A DNA stretch of 64,000 nt from positions 11,911,858-11,975,857 of the forward strand of contig NC_135218.1 of NCBI RefSeq assembly GCF_052324685.1. Reading direction: 5' to 3'. A program made the position numbers and the translations under genes. The notes under the pieces were generated by a model. That model was given only the letters and a program-made list of their open reading frames with translations. It was not told the origin of the DNA and did no database searches. Of this stretch, positions 23,701-33,425 are shown one piece after another. Source of the stretch: Brachyhypopomus gauderio. Its lineage: Eukaryota; Chordata; Actinopteri; Gymnotiformes; Hypopomidae. Position 1 is the first letter of the stretch; each line of letters opens with the position of its first letter.

Positions 23701-25034
23701 CACTGCTCAAAAAAATAAAGGGAACACTTAAACAACACAATATAACTCCAAGTCAACCACACTTCTGTGAAACCAACCTGTTCAGTTAGGAAGCAACAAT
23801 GATTGTGAATCAATTTCACCTGCTGTTGTGTAAATGGAATAGACAACAGGTAGAAATGAGAGGCAATTAGCAAGACCCCCCCTATAAAGGAGTGGTTCTG
23901 CAGGTAGGGACCACAGACCACTTCTCAGTACCTATGCTTTCTGGCTGATGTTTTGGTCACTTTTGAATGTTGGTGGTCCTTTCACACTCGTGGTAGCATG
24001 AGACGGACTCTACAACCCACACAAGTGGCTCAGGTAGTGCAGCTCATCCAGGATGGCACATCAATGCGAGCTGTGGCAAGAAGGTTTGCTGTGTCTGTCA
24101 GCGTAGTGTCCAGAGGCTGGAGGCGCTACCAGGAGACAGGCCAGTACACCAGGAGACGTGGAGGAGGCCGTAGGAGGGCAACAACCCAGCAGCAGGACTG
24201 CTACCTCCGCCTTTGTGCAAGAAGGAACAGGAGGAGCAGTGCCAGAGCCCTGCAAAATGACCTCCAGCAGGCCACAAATGTGCATGTGTCTGCACAAACG
24301 GTTAGAAACCGACTCCATGAGGATGGTATGAGGGCCCGACGTCCACAGATGGGGGTTGTGCTCACAGCCCAACACCGTGCAGGACGCTTGGCATTTGCCA
24401 GAGAACACCAGGATTGGCAAATTCGCCACTAGCGCCTTGTGCTCTTCACAGATGAAAGCAGGTTCACACTGAGCACATGTGACAGACGTGACAGAGTCTG
24501 GAGACGCCATGGAGAGCGATCTGCTGCCTGCAACATCCTTCAGCATGACCTGGTTTGGCAGTGGGTCAGTAATGGTGTGGGGTGGCATTTCTTTGGAGGG
24601 CCGCACAGCCCTCCATGTGCTCACCAGAGGTAGCCTGACTGCCATTAGGTACAGAGATGAGATCCTCAGACACCTTGTGAGACCATATGTTGGTGCAGTT
24701 GGCCCTGGGTTCCTCCTAATGCAGGACAACGCTAGACCTCATGTGGCTGGAGTGTGTCAGCAGTTCCTGCAAGATGAAGGCATTGAAGCTATAGACTGGC
24801 CCGCCCGTTCCCCAGACCTGAATCCGATTGAGCACATCTGGGACATCATGTCTCGCTCCATCCACCAACGTCCAGGCCTCCATTGGTTAATAAATTTGAT
24901 TTCCATTGATGATTTTTGTGTGATTTTGTCAGCACATTTAACTTTGTACAGAACAAAGTATTCAATGAGAATATTTCATTCATTCAGATCTAGGATGTGT
25001 TATTTGAGTGTTACCTTTATTTTTTTGAGCAGTG
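23701..25034 (+). mobile_element. Tc1-like transposon, TA target duplication
   Basis: Inverted termini CACTGCTCAAAAAAATAAAG on the left and the matching TTTATTTTTTTGAGCAGTG on the right, flanked by TA on each side. The termini and internal sequence match a Tc1-like family I know from zebrafish and other fish. The 1,334-base copy is missing a few hundred bases near 24870, where CACCAACG jumps to TCCAGGCCTCC of the 3' region. It sits upstream of cish, and the GAS sites lie between it and the gene. Confidence 0.9.
23998..24895 (+). pseudogene. Tc1-like transposase, three disruptions
   Basis: The start is the ATG at 23998 ([20 protein letters not shown]), followed by paired helix-turn-helix regions and [10 protein letters not shown]. 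The catalytic core shows FTDESRFT, LLMQDNARPH and SPDLNPIEHIW, so the DDE triad is visible. The disruptions are a TAG at about 24429 in place of Trp, a one-base insertion near 24551 that shifts frame, and the internal deletion near 24870 that removes the C-terminus. It cannot make active protein. Confidence 0.88.
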
Positions 25035-25784
25035 TATAACAGGATCCACTGCTGTCAGGCCTCGTCAGTACATGGTTTTTCTAACAGACAAACAAGCACA
25101 GCACTCACATACAACCCAGTATGTGTCGAACACAGGACATACCTATCCATGCCTTCATTGCAGCTGTTGTTGATGCTATCAATCAATCAAAACATTACTT
25201 AGTAAACGTTGGCATATTAAAGTCACTACCTTTTGGTAATCACATCGCTGAAACCATCGTTTTTGTACATTATGCAAAACTACATTTTCCTGTGGCGCCC
25301 CCTGCATCATCAATCATCAGGTTTTTACACTCACACAGACACCGCAAATTTTTATTTTAGAACGAAAACAGTAAAATAAGTATTAAAGGAACAAATAAAA
25401 ACCAGATGAATTATAAATATTACAGTATAACTAAATATATTGCTCAAAAAATATTTAAAAACTATTTTAGATAAAGTAGTGCAGAGAACAACTTCTAAAT
25501 AATAATAAATAAATATTGGTGTAGTGAGGTGGAGGGATATGATGGTGTAAATATTAATAATAAATAAATATTGGTGTAGTGAGGTGGAGGGATATGATGG
25601 TGTAATGCTGCCTCACTGGAAGGTGATAAGGTTGAGAATGTGTCTTCTGGTGGACCAGGATGTGTAGAAACAGGATTTAAATATATTTCAAAAGTGCATC
25701 TGAAAGGAACAGAGGAGTAAATATGTGTTTTAATATATATTTATTAAAAAAAACTTGCTGAGCTAAGCTAATAGTAGCACCTAC
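25035..25784. other. No gene recognised; short tandem duplication
   Basis: A unit of about 57 bases (AATAATAAATAAATATTGG with GTGAGGTGGAGGGATATG) is repeated twice at 25497-25605. The rest is AT-rich and without recognisable content. Confidence 0.5.
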
Positions 25785-26215
25785 TAGGATTGGGCAGTAT
25801 GATGACAGTATTGTAAAATTGTGGCAGTATATTAACCACGTGACGTGACGCAACGTGCCAAATCTGTACTTTGAAAAATTTGGCGCATTCATTAAAAATA
25901 TCTGTGGGCGGGGTCAGCAGTTGGAGTTCACTGATTGGTTGTGGAGTGGCGGTTTTCACTAGGATCATACAGAGGGGAAAAAGCCATAATGACGACGAGT
26001 GCTAGTTATGAGTGAAGCGAACTGGTTTCAAAGAAAAACACCACTGCTACAGCAACATTTTGGATTTGTTTCAAATTAAAAGGGAGAGTCAGTAAACCTA
26101 TATGAGTCAGTGTGTAAGATCTGCTTATAAAAATTCTCCGCCAAAGATGGAAACACATCAACATGCATTCTCATATTAAAACGAAGCTCCCTTCAACAAC
26201 ATACAGTATAGTGTA
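25785..26215 (+). pseudogene. hAT transposon 5' fragment with BED-type zinc finger
   Basis: A GGGCAGTATG terminus like those of ZBED-type hAT elements is followed by a reading starting MSEANWFQRK at about 26008. It continues through QQHFGF and VCKICL to a segment with AKDGNTST, which matches the W-F...C-x2-C...HLK plan of BED fingers. In-frame stops and a frameshift break it. No catalytic domain follows directly. Confidence 0.5.
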
Positions 26216-26299
26216 ATTCACCATATTATATTACCTTTGGTTTCTTCCTCCTCTTTTCTCATTTTTCTCCTCTGGGCACCAGAGAACTTCGGTCTTTTT

Positions 26300-26560
26300 G
26301 GCATCTTTCCGGAGAGATGTCACTCACTCTGATGTTGTTTTTTCCCCACAGAGAAACAGTAACGTGGTGCGCAGAGCAAACAGGTTGAGGGTCCTGCGCT
26401 GGTGATGGATATCGTGTGCTATTATAATTATTAATTTGACTAATTATTAAACAATGAAGTTGTGATTATGTGGACTTTGCTTGTTTTCATATTTATGAAT
26501 TGTTCATTTGTGAATAAATAAATAAACAAATAAATATACAACCTTGCTACCCATATCCCA
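26300..26560 (+). repeat. hAT-element 3' tail, copy 1 (pairs with 56703-56940)
   Basis: GAGATGTCACTCACTCTG, CCCCACAGAGAAACAGTAAC and GATTATGTGGACTTTGCTTG are shared in order with 56703-56940, where the tail follows a hAT transposase C-terminus. The two copies differ by small indels and substitutions, so the insertions are old. Confidence 0.7.
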
Positions 26561-26587
26561 ACATCACACACACCAAACAACTTCTCT

Positions 26588-28466
26588 TCAAGTACTATCC
26601 TTACCCCACCTAACATCAGCCCTTCTTAGCCACACCCACTGACTAGATCTCTCAGCTACTGCTGAACAACTCCTCATCAATGCTCTCATCACACAGCCTC
26701 TAAATCCAAACTCAGCCAGCAGTCTTGTGGCAGACTTCGCCACAAAACCCCTAGCCCCTACCTCTACAGGTCTAATATATGCTTGCCAGCCCCGCTCTCT
26801 TACCTCAGCCACCAAATCTGCATACTTCAACCTTTTCCTTTCATATGCTGCATCAACTTCATCTTCAAATGGAACAGTTAACACTATGAAATACACTATC
26901 CGCTTACAACACAACATCTGGCCTCAAGGTTGTGACTACAATACACTCTGGGACCTGTAGCTACTTTACAGCCTACATCAACCAACAGTTTCCAATCTCT
27001 TGCATCGGCCCACTTACCGCCAACTTTTGAAGACTGCTGGCTCCTTACTATGCTGCCCCTCACACACAAACCTAATTACTCTATTGGAACTAGCAACTGG
27101 CATGCCATTAACTTCCAACCGCTTCTTATCCAGTGCACCTGCCAATGATTTGAGTACCTGATTATGCCTCCATGTGTAACGTCCCTGTGACAAACTCACC
27201 TTACATGCCGACAGGATGTGCTTCAATGTACCACTTCCTGCACATAGCTTACAAGTTGGATCCTCACCTAACCACTGCCCAAGGTTTTGTGGAGTTGGAA
27301 GCACATCATAGGTAGCTCCCACAAGAAATTTTATACGGCTTGCATCCAATGCCCATAACTCTCCCCAGGTGATTCTCTTCTCCACACTGTCCCATTTCAT
27401 CCACTGTCCTGCAGCTTTTGCCCGTCTTACTTCCTCCTCCTGCTCTCGAATAAACCAGTCACCATTCGCCTTCTCTTAGGTGATGTGGCCTTGCTGAATG
27501 CCCTCCATGTATCACCTGACCCTAGTCCTTCCCTCTCATTTTGCACCTGCTCTACAACATCTCTATGCTCCAATGCCCTCTTTGCTGCCTGAGTTGCCTC
27601 TTGGGAATTCCACTTTCTTCCTGTATGAGTCACTGGTGCCGCTGCTTTGATCAGTGCATCTTTCGACTCTATTAACAACATTCGTAGACAACAACATTGG
27701 TATATCTTTATCTATAAAGCAATACTTGGCAAACTTCCAATATACCTTTGTAATCTTCTGTCTGTTAGCTCTGGTCCATATCAGCTTCACTCTAACAAGT
27801 GGTTGCTTTTTAATGTACCACGAGTGTCAACTGAATTAGGAAAATTGGGGATGGAATAATCTACAAAAAGTGCTTAAAATAGAAACACTCATGTCCTTAA
27901 ATAGATTTAAAGCTGCCTTAAAGAATGTAATGATGGAGACTTGTGCTTGTTCTTCTTGAGACCTTTTGTATTTTTATATTGTATTTTGTATTTTTATATT
28001 GTATCTGTGGTTTGGCTGCTACCTTGGCCAGGTCTCTCTTGTAAAAGATTTTGAATCTCAATGGGAATTCCTGGTTAAATAAAGGTTAAATAAAATTAAA
28101 AAAAATTTCTTGGCCTACCTTGGCACATTTAAACTCCTCAACTAAGCTTGTTAGTGGCAGTTCTAGCACTCCTCTCCCAAACCATGCCACACTACTAAGA
28201 CAATGTGGAACCCCAAGCCATTTACTTACAGCCTTATTAACAATCCTTTCTAGCCTCTCAACTTTAGTCATCAGAATATCATACACTGTTAGTGGCCACT
28301 TTAGACGAGGCAACAATCCAAACTGCAAACACCATAACTTTAATTTACCTGGCAAAAATGACTTTTCGATACTATTAATAGCCTCATCCATTTTCTTCCT
28401 TAAGACACTCGAGCCCCACGTCCGCTGCCTGTGCGTCACTATCAGATACAGTGGACTGGACGACAC
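26588..28466 (-). pseudogene. R2/NeSL-like non-LTR retrotransposon with restriction-like endonuclease (5'-truncated)
   Basis: Reading right to left: an RT C-terminal/thumb segment (28466-28110; PGKLKLWCLQFGLLPRLKWP), then a gap caused by an inserted LINE. Next come LLIESKDALIKAAAPVTHTG (27680 on) and a Cys-His knuckle, CKLCAGSGTLKHILSACKVS, followed by GRYTWRHNQVL. The terminal segment has YERKRLKYADLV and RPVEVGARGFVAKS, consistent with a PD-(D/E)XK restriction-like endonuclease. A C-terminal CCHC knuckle plus such a nuclease is typical of the R2/NeSL-type clades. Stops and frameshifts separate the blocks. Confidence 0.65.
27690..28108 (+). mobile_element. Nested LINE 3' end inside the R2/NeSL-like element
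   Basis: A plus-strand insertion encoding the last residues of a LINE ORF2 (YKAILGKLPIYLCNLL, SNKWLLFNVPRVSTELGKLG). It ends in the tail CTTGGCCAGGTCTCTCTTG, GAATCTCAATGGGAATTCC, then TAAATAAAGGTTAAATAAAATT and an A-run. This tail is a familiar 3' end of fish CR1/L2/Jockey-group LINEs. Confidence 0.7.
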
Positions 28467-28711
28467 GAGTGAAAAGTGAAGCCTCCGTGAGTCAGCTGCC
28501 CTCTAGTGGCTGGCTGCAGTACAACTTTTAACCCCGCCCATTCCCATGTAAGTGAACGGGCCGGACAAGAAACTTTGAATTTTTATTACACGTAAAATAA
28601 GTTTTTTGAGCAATTATATTTTATATGTGTCCGGCGGCCATCTTGGTGGCTTCAAAAGTTCACAATGGGAGTCAACGGCGACGTACTGTCCATTATATAT
28701 ACAGTCACTGG
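28443..28711. mobile_element. MITE-like element (ends ACAGTGGACTGG / TATATACAGTCACTG)
   Basis: The right end matches the repeat at 129-206 and the left end shows a loosely inverted counterpart. The middle has CTCTAGTGGCTGGCTGCAG and CCCGCCCATTCCCATG. It probably is a short non-autonomous DNA element. Target duplications were not identified. Confidence 0.45.
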
Positions 28712-29057
28712 TCACTGTGCAGAGCAGATATTGTGGATGAAGATGCATGTGCAGAACACAGCTGCACACTCAAACATTCTTCAGACCAGCACCCGTGTAA
28801 GGCACGACGTGGCACAAACCCAGTCCTTTCACGACCGTGTCTTCGCTTTCTGAACAGAAATGACCACACAATAGTTTAAAATCACTCAGCAGACAATCTG
28901 ACACATCACTTCAGAAATTACAGATAATTATGTTAGAGAGGCCTATATTGTGCTTTTAATATGAATTTCAAAGTAAATTCACGCGTTGTCACGTACTTTG
29001 TCATGGAAGCCAGGGTCGCCGTCATGGGCGGCACGGGGCGGTGGCCACGGGCGGCCA

Positions 29058-30824
29058 CTACGGGGGCGGCGGCCTCGGGAACACTGGGGGCAGTGTTCGG
29101 GTGTCACCGGCGTCTGAGGGACGGGCGGCGGCGTCTCGGGCGGCGTCTCGGGCGGCGTCTCGGGCGGCGTCTCGGGCGGCGTCTCGGGCGGCGTCTCGGG
29201 CGGCGTCTCGGGCCGCGTCTCGGGCCGCGTCTCGGGCCGCGTCTCGGGCCGCGTCTCGGGCCGCGGCACGAGACGCGGCATGTGCGGCGGCTTCACGGGC
29301 GGCGGCTTCACGGGCGGCGGCTTCACGGGCGGCGGCTTCACGGGCGGCGGCTTCACGGGCGGCGGCGGCTTCATAGCCGGCAGCGGCGGCACGTGCAACG
29401 CCGGCACGTGCAGCGGCGGCACGTGCAGCAGCGGCGGCACGTGCAGCAGCGGCGGCACGTGCAGCGTCATCAGGGGTGGCGAGGTCACGGCGAGCCGGGT
29501 TTGCCCGCGTGGCATCACGGGGAGCCGGGTTCACCTGCGTGGCGGCCTGGGGAGGTCGAACACAAAAGCTAAAGACATATTCCCCATAAAATTACCTGTC
29601 TCCGCCCCTACTACAAATAGTTAAAATGTAACCGAAGAGCTAGGATACCATCTCAAAGGAACTTGAACTTACGGTCATCAGATGCAATTGTAACGAGGGC
29701 GTCCTCCGGACCACGGCGGCGGTACGTGCAGCGATGTCATGGCGAGCCGGGTTCACCCGCGCGGCGGCCTGGGGAGGTCAAAGACAAAAGGTAAAGACAT
29801 ATTCCCCATAAAATTACCTGTCTCCGCCCCTGACGTAAAACAGTGCCGCTTACTTCATGATAGTCATTTTGGATAAATCATTTACACATTCTATTTTGCA
29901 ACAACCTGAATTGTAATTAGACCTACTATAAATAGTTAAAATGTAACCGAGGAGCTAGGATACCATCTCAAAGGAACTTGAACTTACGCGCTCCAGACGC
30001 ATTTGTAATATCATGACCGGCACCCTCTGGACACGGGGCGACCACCCGTACTGGAGGAAATCGAAGCATTCGTGAAGGGCGACAAAGGCACGGGCCGCGT
30101 TACGGGCGGCTGCGTCACGGGCCGGGTCATAGACCTGTCTCTGCCCCTGACGTAAAACAGTGCAGCTTACTTCATGATAGTCATTTTGGAAAAATCATTT
30201 ACACAGTCTATTTAGCAACAACCTGAATTGTAATTAGACCTACTATAAATAGTTAAAATATAACCGAGGAGCTAGGATACCATCTCAAAGGAACTTGAAC
30301 TTACGGTCATCAGATGCAATTGTAACGAGGGCGTCCTCCGGACCATGGGTGGCGGCCCCGGGGACACGGGGTGCAGCCGCGGGCGGTGGGCATGGGCGGC
30401 TGCGTCACGTGCGGATGCGTCACGGGCCACGTCACCGGCCTCGTCACCGGCCTCGTCACGGGCGGCGGCGGTACGTGCGGCCATGTCATGGCGAGCCGGG
30501 TTTGCCCGCGTGGCGTCACGGGGAGCCGGGTTCACCTGCGCGGTGGCCTGGGGAGGTCAAAGACAAAAGCTAAAGACATATTCCCCATAAAATTACCTGT
30601 CTCCGCCCCTGACGTAAAACAGTGCCGCTTACTTCATGATAGTCATTTTGGATAAATCATTTACACATTCTATTTTGCAACAACCTGAATTGTAATTAGA
30701 CCTACTATAAATAGTTAAAATGTAACCGAGGAGCTAGGAATTAAGGTACCATCTCAAACGAATTTGAACTTACGCTCATCAGTTTCCTCACGGCCCAATT
30801 GATTACGTATATCCCATGAAACAT
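29058..30824 (-). CDS. Uncharacterised Ala/Arg/Asp-rich protein, five phase-0 exons (predicted)
   Basis: Predicted on the minus strand from splice signals. Exon A 30824-30774 (ATG; MFHGIYVINWAVRKLMS), B 30547-30305, C 30134-29988, D 29768-29673, E 29546-29058 (TAG stop). Donors are all GTAAGTTCAA-like. Acceptors of B, D and E are GACCTCCCCAG; that of C is GCAGAGACAG. Every exon is a multiple of three, all junctions are phase 0 and all are open in the joined frame, giving 341 residues. B, D and E start with related residues (A/T-rich, then VNPAPRDATRANPAR or VNPARHD), and B and D end RRTPSLQLHLMT. Exon C holds a distinct segment (FVALHECFDFLQYGWSPRVQ). E contains REAAA and RDAA tandem repeats, likely helical with R-D/E pairing, and a proline-rich end. 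No family was recognised. Caution: the repeats keep several frames open on both strands, so coding status rests on exons A, C and D and on the splice pattern. An ATTAAA lies near 28957. Confidence 0.45.
29110..29470. repeat. GC-rich 12-bp and 15-bp tandem repeats
   Basis: Three adjoining arrays: about 12 copies of a 12-base unit (GTCTCGGGCGGC, changing to GTCTCGGGCCGC) at 29130-29275; six copies of a 15-base unit (GGCTTCACGGGCGGC) at 29287-29372; then CGGCGGCACGTGCAG units to about 29465. All periods are multiples of three, so frames stay open on both strands. Confidence 0.95.
29470..30775. repeat. Tandemly duplicated exon-intron units (about 200-470 bp each, four copies)
   Basis: The block running from AAGACATATTCCCCATAAAA, CTGTCTCCGCCCCTGACG and TTCATGATAGTCATTTTGG to CCGAGGAGCTAGGATACC and AGGAACTTGAACTTACG recurs, complete or shortened, at about 29560-29675, 29780-29990, 30130-30304 and 30560-30775. 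The GC-rich parts between copies vary greatly in length. These blocks are the introns of the predicted minus-strand gene. Confidence 0.88.
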
Positions 30825-30875
30825 TGCTCCGCAATCATCAAAAACGTCGTCTGTCGTTTTAAACAGCGGCCGCTC

Positions 30876-30904
30876 CTTTTATAGTCACTTTGACTGTGAC
30901 GTCA
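30876..30904 (-). promoter_or_regulatory. TATA box and CRE of the Ala-rich gene
   Basis: On the minus strand TATAAAAG (30883-30876) lies about 52 bases before the predicted ATG. A perfect palindromic CRE, TGACGTCA, is at 30897-30904, about 13 bases upstream of the TATA box. The spacing is that of a classical cAMP-responsive promoter. Confidence 0.55.
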
Positions 30905-30984
30905 CCAGTGTTGTCAGTAACGCGTTACTTAGTAACCAGAGACCGTACGTGACTCCCCGATCCGTACACTCTGCCCGATCCGTA

Positions 30985-31084
30985 CCGAGCATGCGCGAGA
31001 ACATGTGCGATTGGCCCAGGGACGTATCGGGCAGATATTTTGCGCATGCGTTAACGACACGGGCAGATATTTTGCGCATGCGTT
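30985..31084. promoter_or_regulatory. NRF1-like palindromes, two in a 32-bp tandem repeat
   Basis: GCATGCGC at 30989-30996, and TGCGCATGCG at 31041-31050 and 31073-31082, the latter two within a direct repeat of GGGCAGATATTTTGCGCATG. They resemble the NRF1 consensus and lie between two divergent predicted first exons. Confidence 0.45.
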
Positions 31085-31142
31085 AACACTTTACGACACT
31101 ACTGGATGCGAAGTAGTAAACGGAGTGTGTCATTGTGAAAAA

Positions 31143-31266
31143 ATGAAGGATTTTAGATTTTATGGCGAGTTAAAGGAGTATATCTCCCACGGTTTATTCA
31201 AACCGAGTTGTGATAAAAATATGCGACGCGAAATTCGTCGTGTCTCTGAAAATTTTATAGTTAAAG
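31143..31266 (+). CDS. First coding exon resembling integrase/KRBA2-like proteins
   Basis: The ATG at 31143 opens MKDFRFYGELKEYISHG, with CDKNMRREIRRVSENFIVK, and ends at a GTAAGT donor (31267). Similar segments, as I recall them, precede the H2C2 zinc-binding domain of integrase-derived fish proteins annotated KRBA2-like. No following exon was found before the repeats at 31.3 kb and the mobile elements beyond, so the gene is incomplete or the exon is a remnant. It is divergent from the Ala-rich gene (ATG to ATG about 320 bases). Confidence 0.4.
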
Positions 31267-32179
31267 GTAAGTTAAATTCAAACCATGTTCTCAAGTTAAC
31301 AGTCGGTCCTGTCGTGGAATCCCTGATAGCACATATACGTCTCCAATACGTCTGGAAAAGGTCGTAACATCTTAAATGCGTCTGTTCCATTTGGATTGAT
31401 CTTACATTGGTCTTATTATCATCGTGTTGCAGACGTCTACGCATATACGTCTTCCTTACATCTTCACCTGATCTGCAATTTGACAGCTAGCACACTTACA
31501 TCTCCAATACATCTGGAAAAGGTCGTAACATCGTGTTCCATTTTGAATTTAACCAATTTAACCACGCCGCCTACTTTCGTATTGTAGCAGCGAAACACCT
31601 CAACAAGATTGTTGGAATCTCCGTGGCGAGTTTAAAGAGCTAGCGCGAGCTAACCAATTAACGGACACTCAACTGTTTTGTGAGCTATAGCCGATGACAC
31701 CGACTACTCCTGACCTGTTCACCGTTTACAAAAGTAAGTAACTTTGCTAACTGGCTAACATTTACTGTCTGTGGCCAAATTTCCTGAAGAACACTACCGT
31801 TCGTTTTTAGGAGCAGTTTTTTTATATTCATAGCTAGAAACTTGTCAATTCATACTAACAAATACAATTATATTATTAATTTAGCATTAACTGGCTGCTG
31901 TTTACCGCTAACAACGTTAGCGTCACTGTTAGCATATTGCCTTAAGAATGGTTATCGCCGGCTAGCCATTAACCTAGCCTCATTTTAGCTTTGGCTAACG
32001 CTAGGAAACACACTTGGCTTGTCTTGGCCTGTTGTGAATAAGTTTGAACAGCCGTGAATACAAATATGCAGAATCAATTGAGGCACTAAAGGGCCAAAAT
32101 GATCAAAATTAATTGTATTGGCAAAATGATTTAGATCATAGAACTAAATCACATGCTGAGATTAGCTTTGTGTGTGTGG
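31267..32179. other. Short repeats and a possible transposon first exon
   Basis: A 46-base unit (TCTCCAATACGTCTGGAAAA with GGTCGTAACATC) occurs at 31326-31371 and again, diverged, at 31488-31533. At 31694-31733 ATG opens MTPTTPDLFTVYK, directly followed by a GTAAGT donor. It could be the first exon of the CACTA-like transposase downstream, but nothing proves the link. The rest is AT-rich. Confidence 0.35.
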
Positions 32180-32281
32180 TCTTTCATGACGAGGCTGAAG
32201 TTTGTTCCTTATTCGCCAGTGTCTTATTCGCACTTTCCCACCTTAAAAAATAATGCGGTAGTTTCATTATGTCGCCGCGAT

Positions 32282-32752
32282 AGAATGTATTGTACATTTC
32301 TATGGCTGTATCTCCTGATTCTTACATCGTCTCCGGGATCTGACAAGCTGGTTTGGTTGACCACATAAGTGACTGTATAAATCCAGAAGAAGAAGGTTTT
32401 TTACTGTAGAATATTTTTACAATCATCCCGTGAAATTGGCATGTCAGGCGATAGAATGTAATGTGCATACAGTGCATTGGTCTTAGTTTCTATGGCTGTA
32501 TCTCCTGATTCTTACATCATCTCAGAGATCTGACAAGCAGGTTTAGTTGACCACATAAGTGACTGTATAAATCCAGAAGAAGAAGGTTTTTTACTGTAGA
32601 ATATATTTTTTTATTGACCTGTGAAGTTGGCATGTCAGGCGATAGAATGTACTGTGCATATAGTGCATTGGTCTTAGTTTGTATGGCTGTATCTCCTGAT
32701 TCTTACATCGTCTCAGAGATCTGACAAGCAGGTTTAGTTGACCACATAAGTG
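32282..32752. repeat. About 177-bp tandem repeat, nearly three copies
   Basis: The unit GATAGAATGTA...CTGTATCTCCTGATTCTTAC...GACCACATAAGTGACTG is repeated about 2.7 times inside the MULE-like element. The copies differ by point changes and short indels. Confidence 0.9.
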
Positions 32753-32902
32753 ACTAGGGCTGGACCCGAATATTCGGATATTCGGTCATTGAGTAGGTAT
32801 TCGGTTTTTAATTTTGGTATTCGAATATTCGTGTTTTTTTTTTGTTTTTTTTTCTTAGCTCCGCCTCACTCTAACTTTACAGTTCCGTTCAGGTTAATGG
32901 CG

Positions 32903-33425
32903 GTACAGTGGGGAAATTAAGTATTTAGTCAGTCACCAATTGTGCAAGTTCTCCCACTTTAAAAGATGAGAGGCCGATAATTGACATCATAGGCAGACTA
33001 TGAGAGACAAAATGTGGAAAAAAAATTGAGAAAATCATTTTGTCTGACTTTTAAAGAATTTATTTGCAAATAATGGTGGAAAATAAGTATTTGGTCAATA
33101 ACAAAAGTTCATCTCAATACTTTGTTGTATATCCTCTGTTGGTAATGACAGAGGTCAAACGTTTTCTGTAGGTCTTCACAAGGTTGAAGCCCCAAAGCAT
33201 GATGTTGCCACCCCCATGGTTCACAGTTGGTATGGTGTTCTTTGGATGCAACTCAGCATTCTGTATACTGTTAACAACTTCAAAAAGGTGCCATTAATAC
33301 AGGTAATGAGTGGGGGAAAGAGGAGCCTCTTAAAAAAGAAGTTACAGATCTGTGACAGCCAGAAATCTTGCTTGTTTGTAGGTGACCAAATACTTATTTT
33401 CCACCATTATTTGGAATGGAAAGTG
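32903..33425. mobile_element. Deleted Tc1-like element
   Basis: It starts ACAGTGGGGAAATTAAG, AGTATTTAGTCAGTCACC, the terminus of a widespread fish Tc1-like family (normally about 1.6 kb). Then it jumps from TAGGTCTTCACAAGGTT straight to CCCCAAAGCATGATGTTGCC and on to the far-end sequence ACCAAATACTTATTTTCCACC. Most of the transposase and the outer right terminus are deleted. Confidence 0.75.

Noticed and set aside
28961-29624. Plus-strand ORFs of 203 and 114 codons (Arg-Leu and Gly-rich repeats)
   Set aside because: They arise because 12- and 15-bp repeats keep all frames open. No promoter or splice pattern supports the plus strand, unlike the minus strand.
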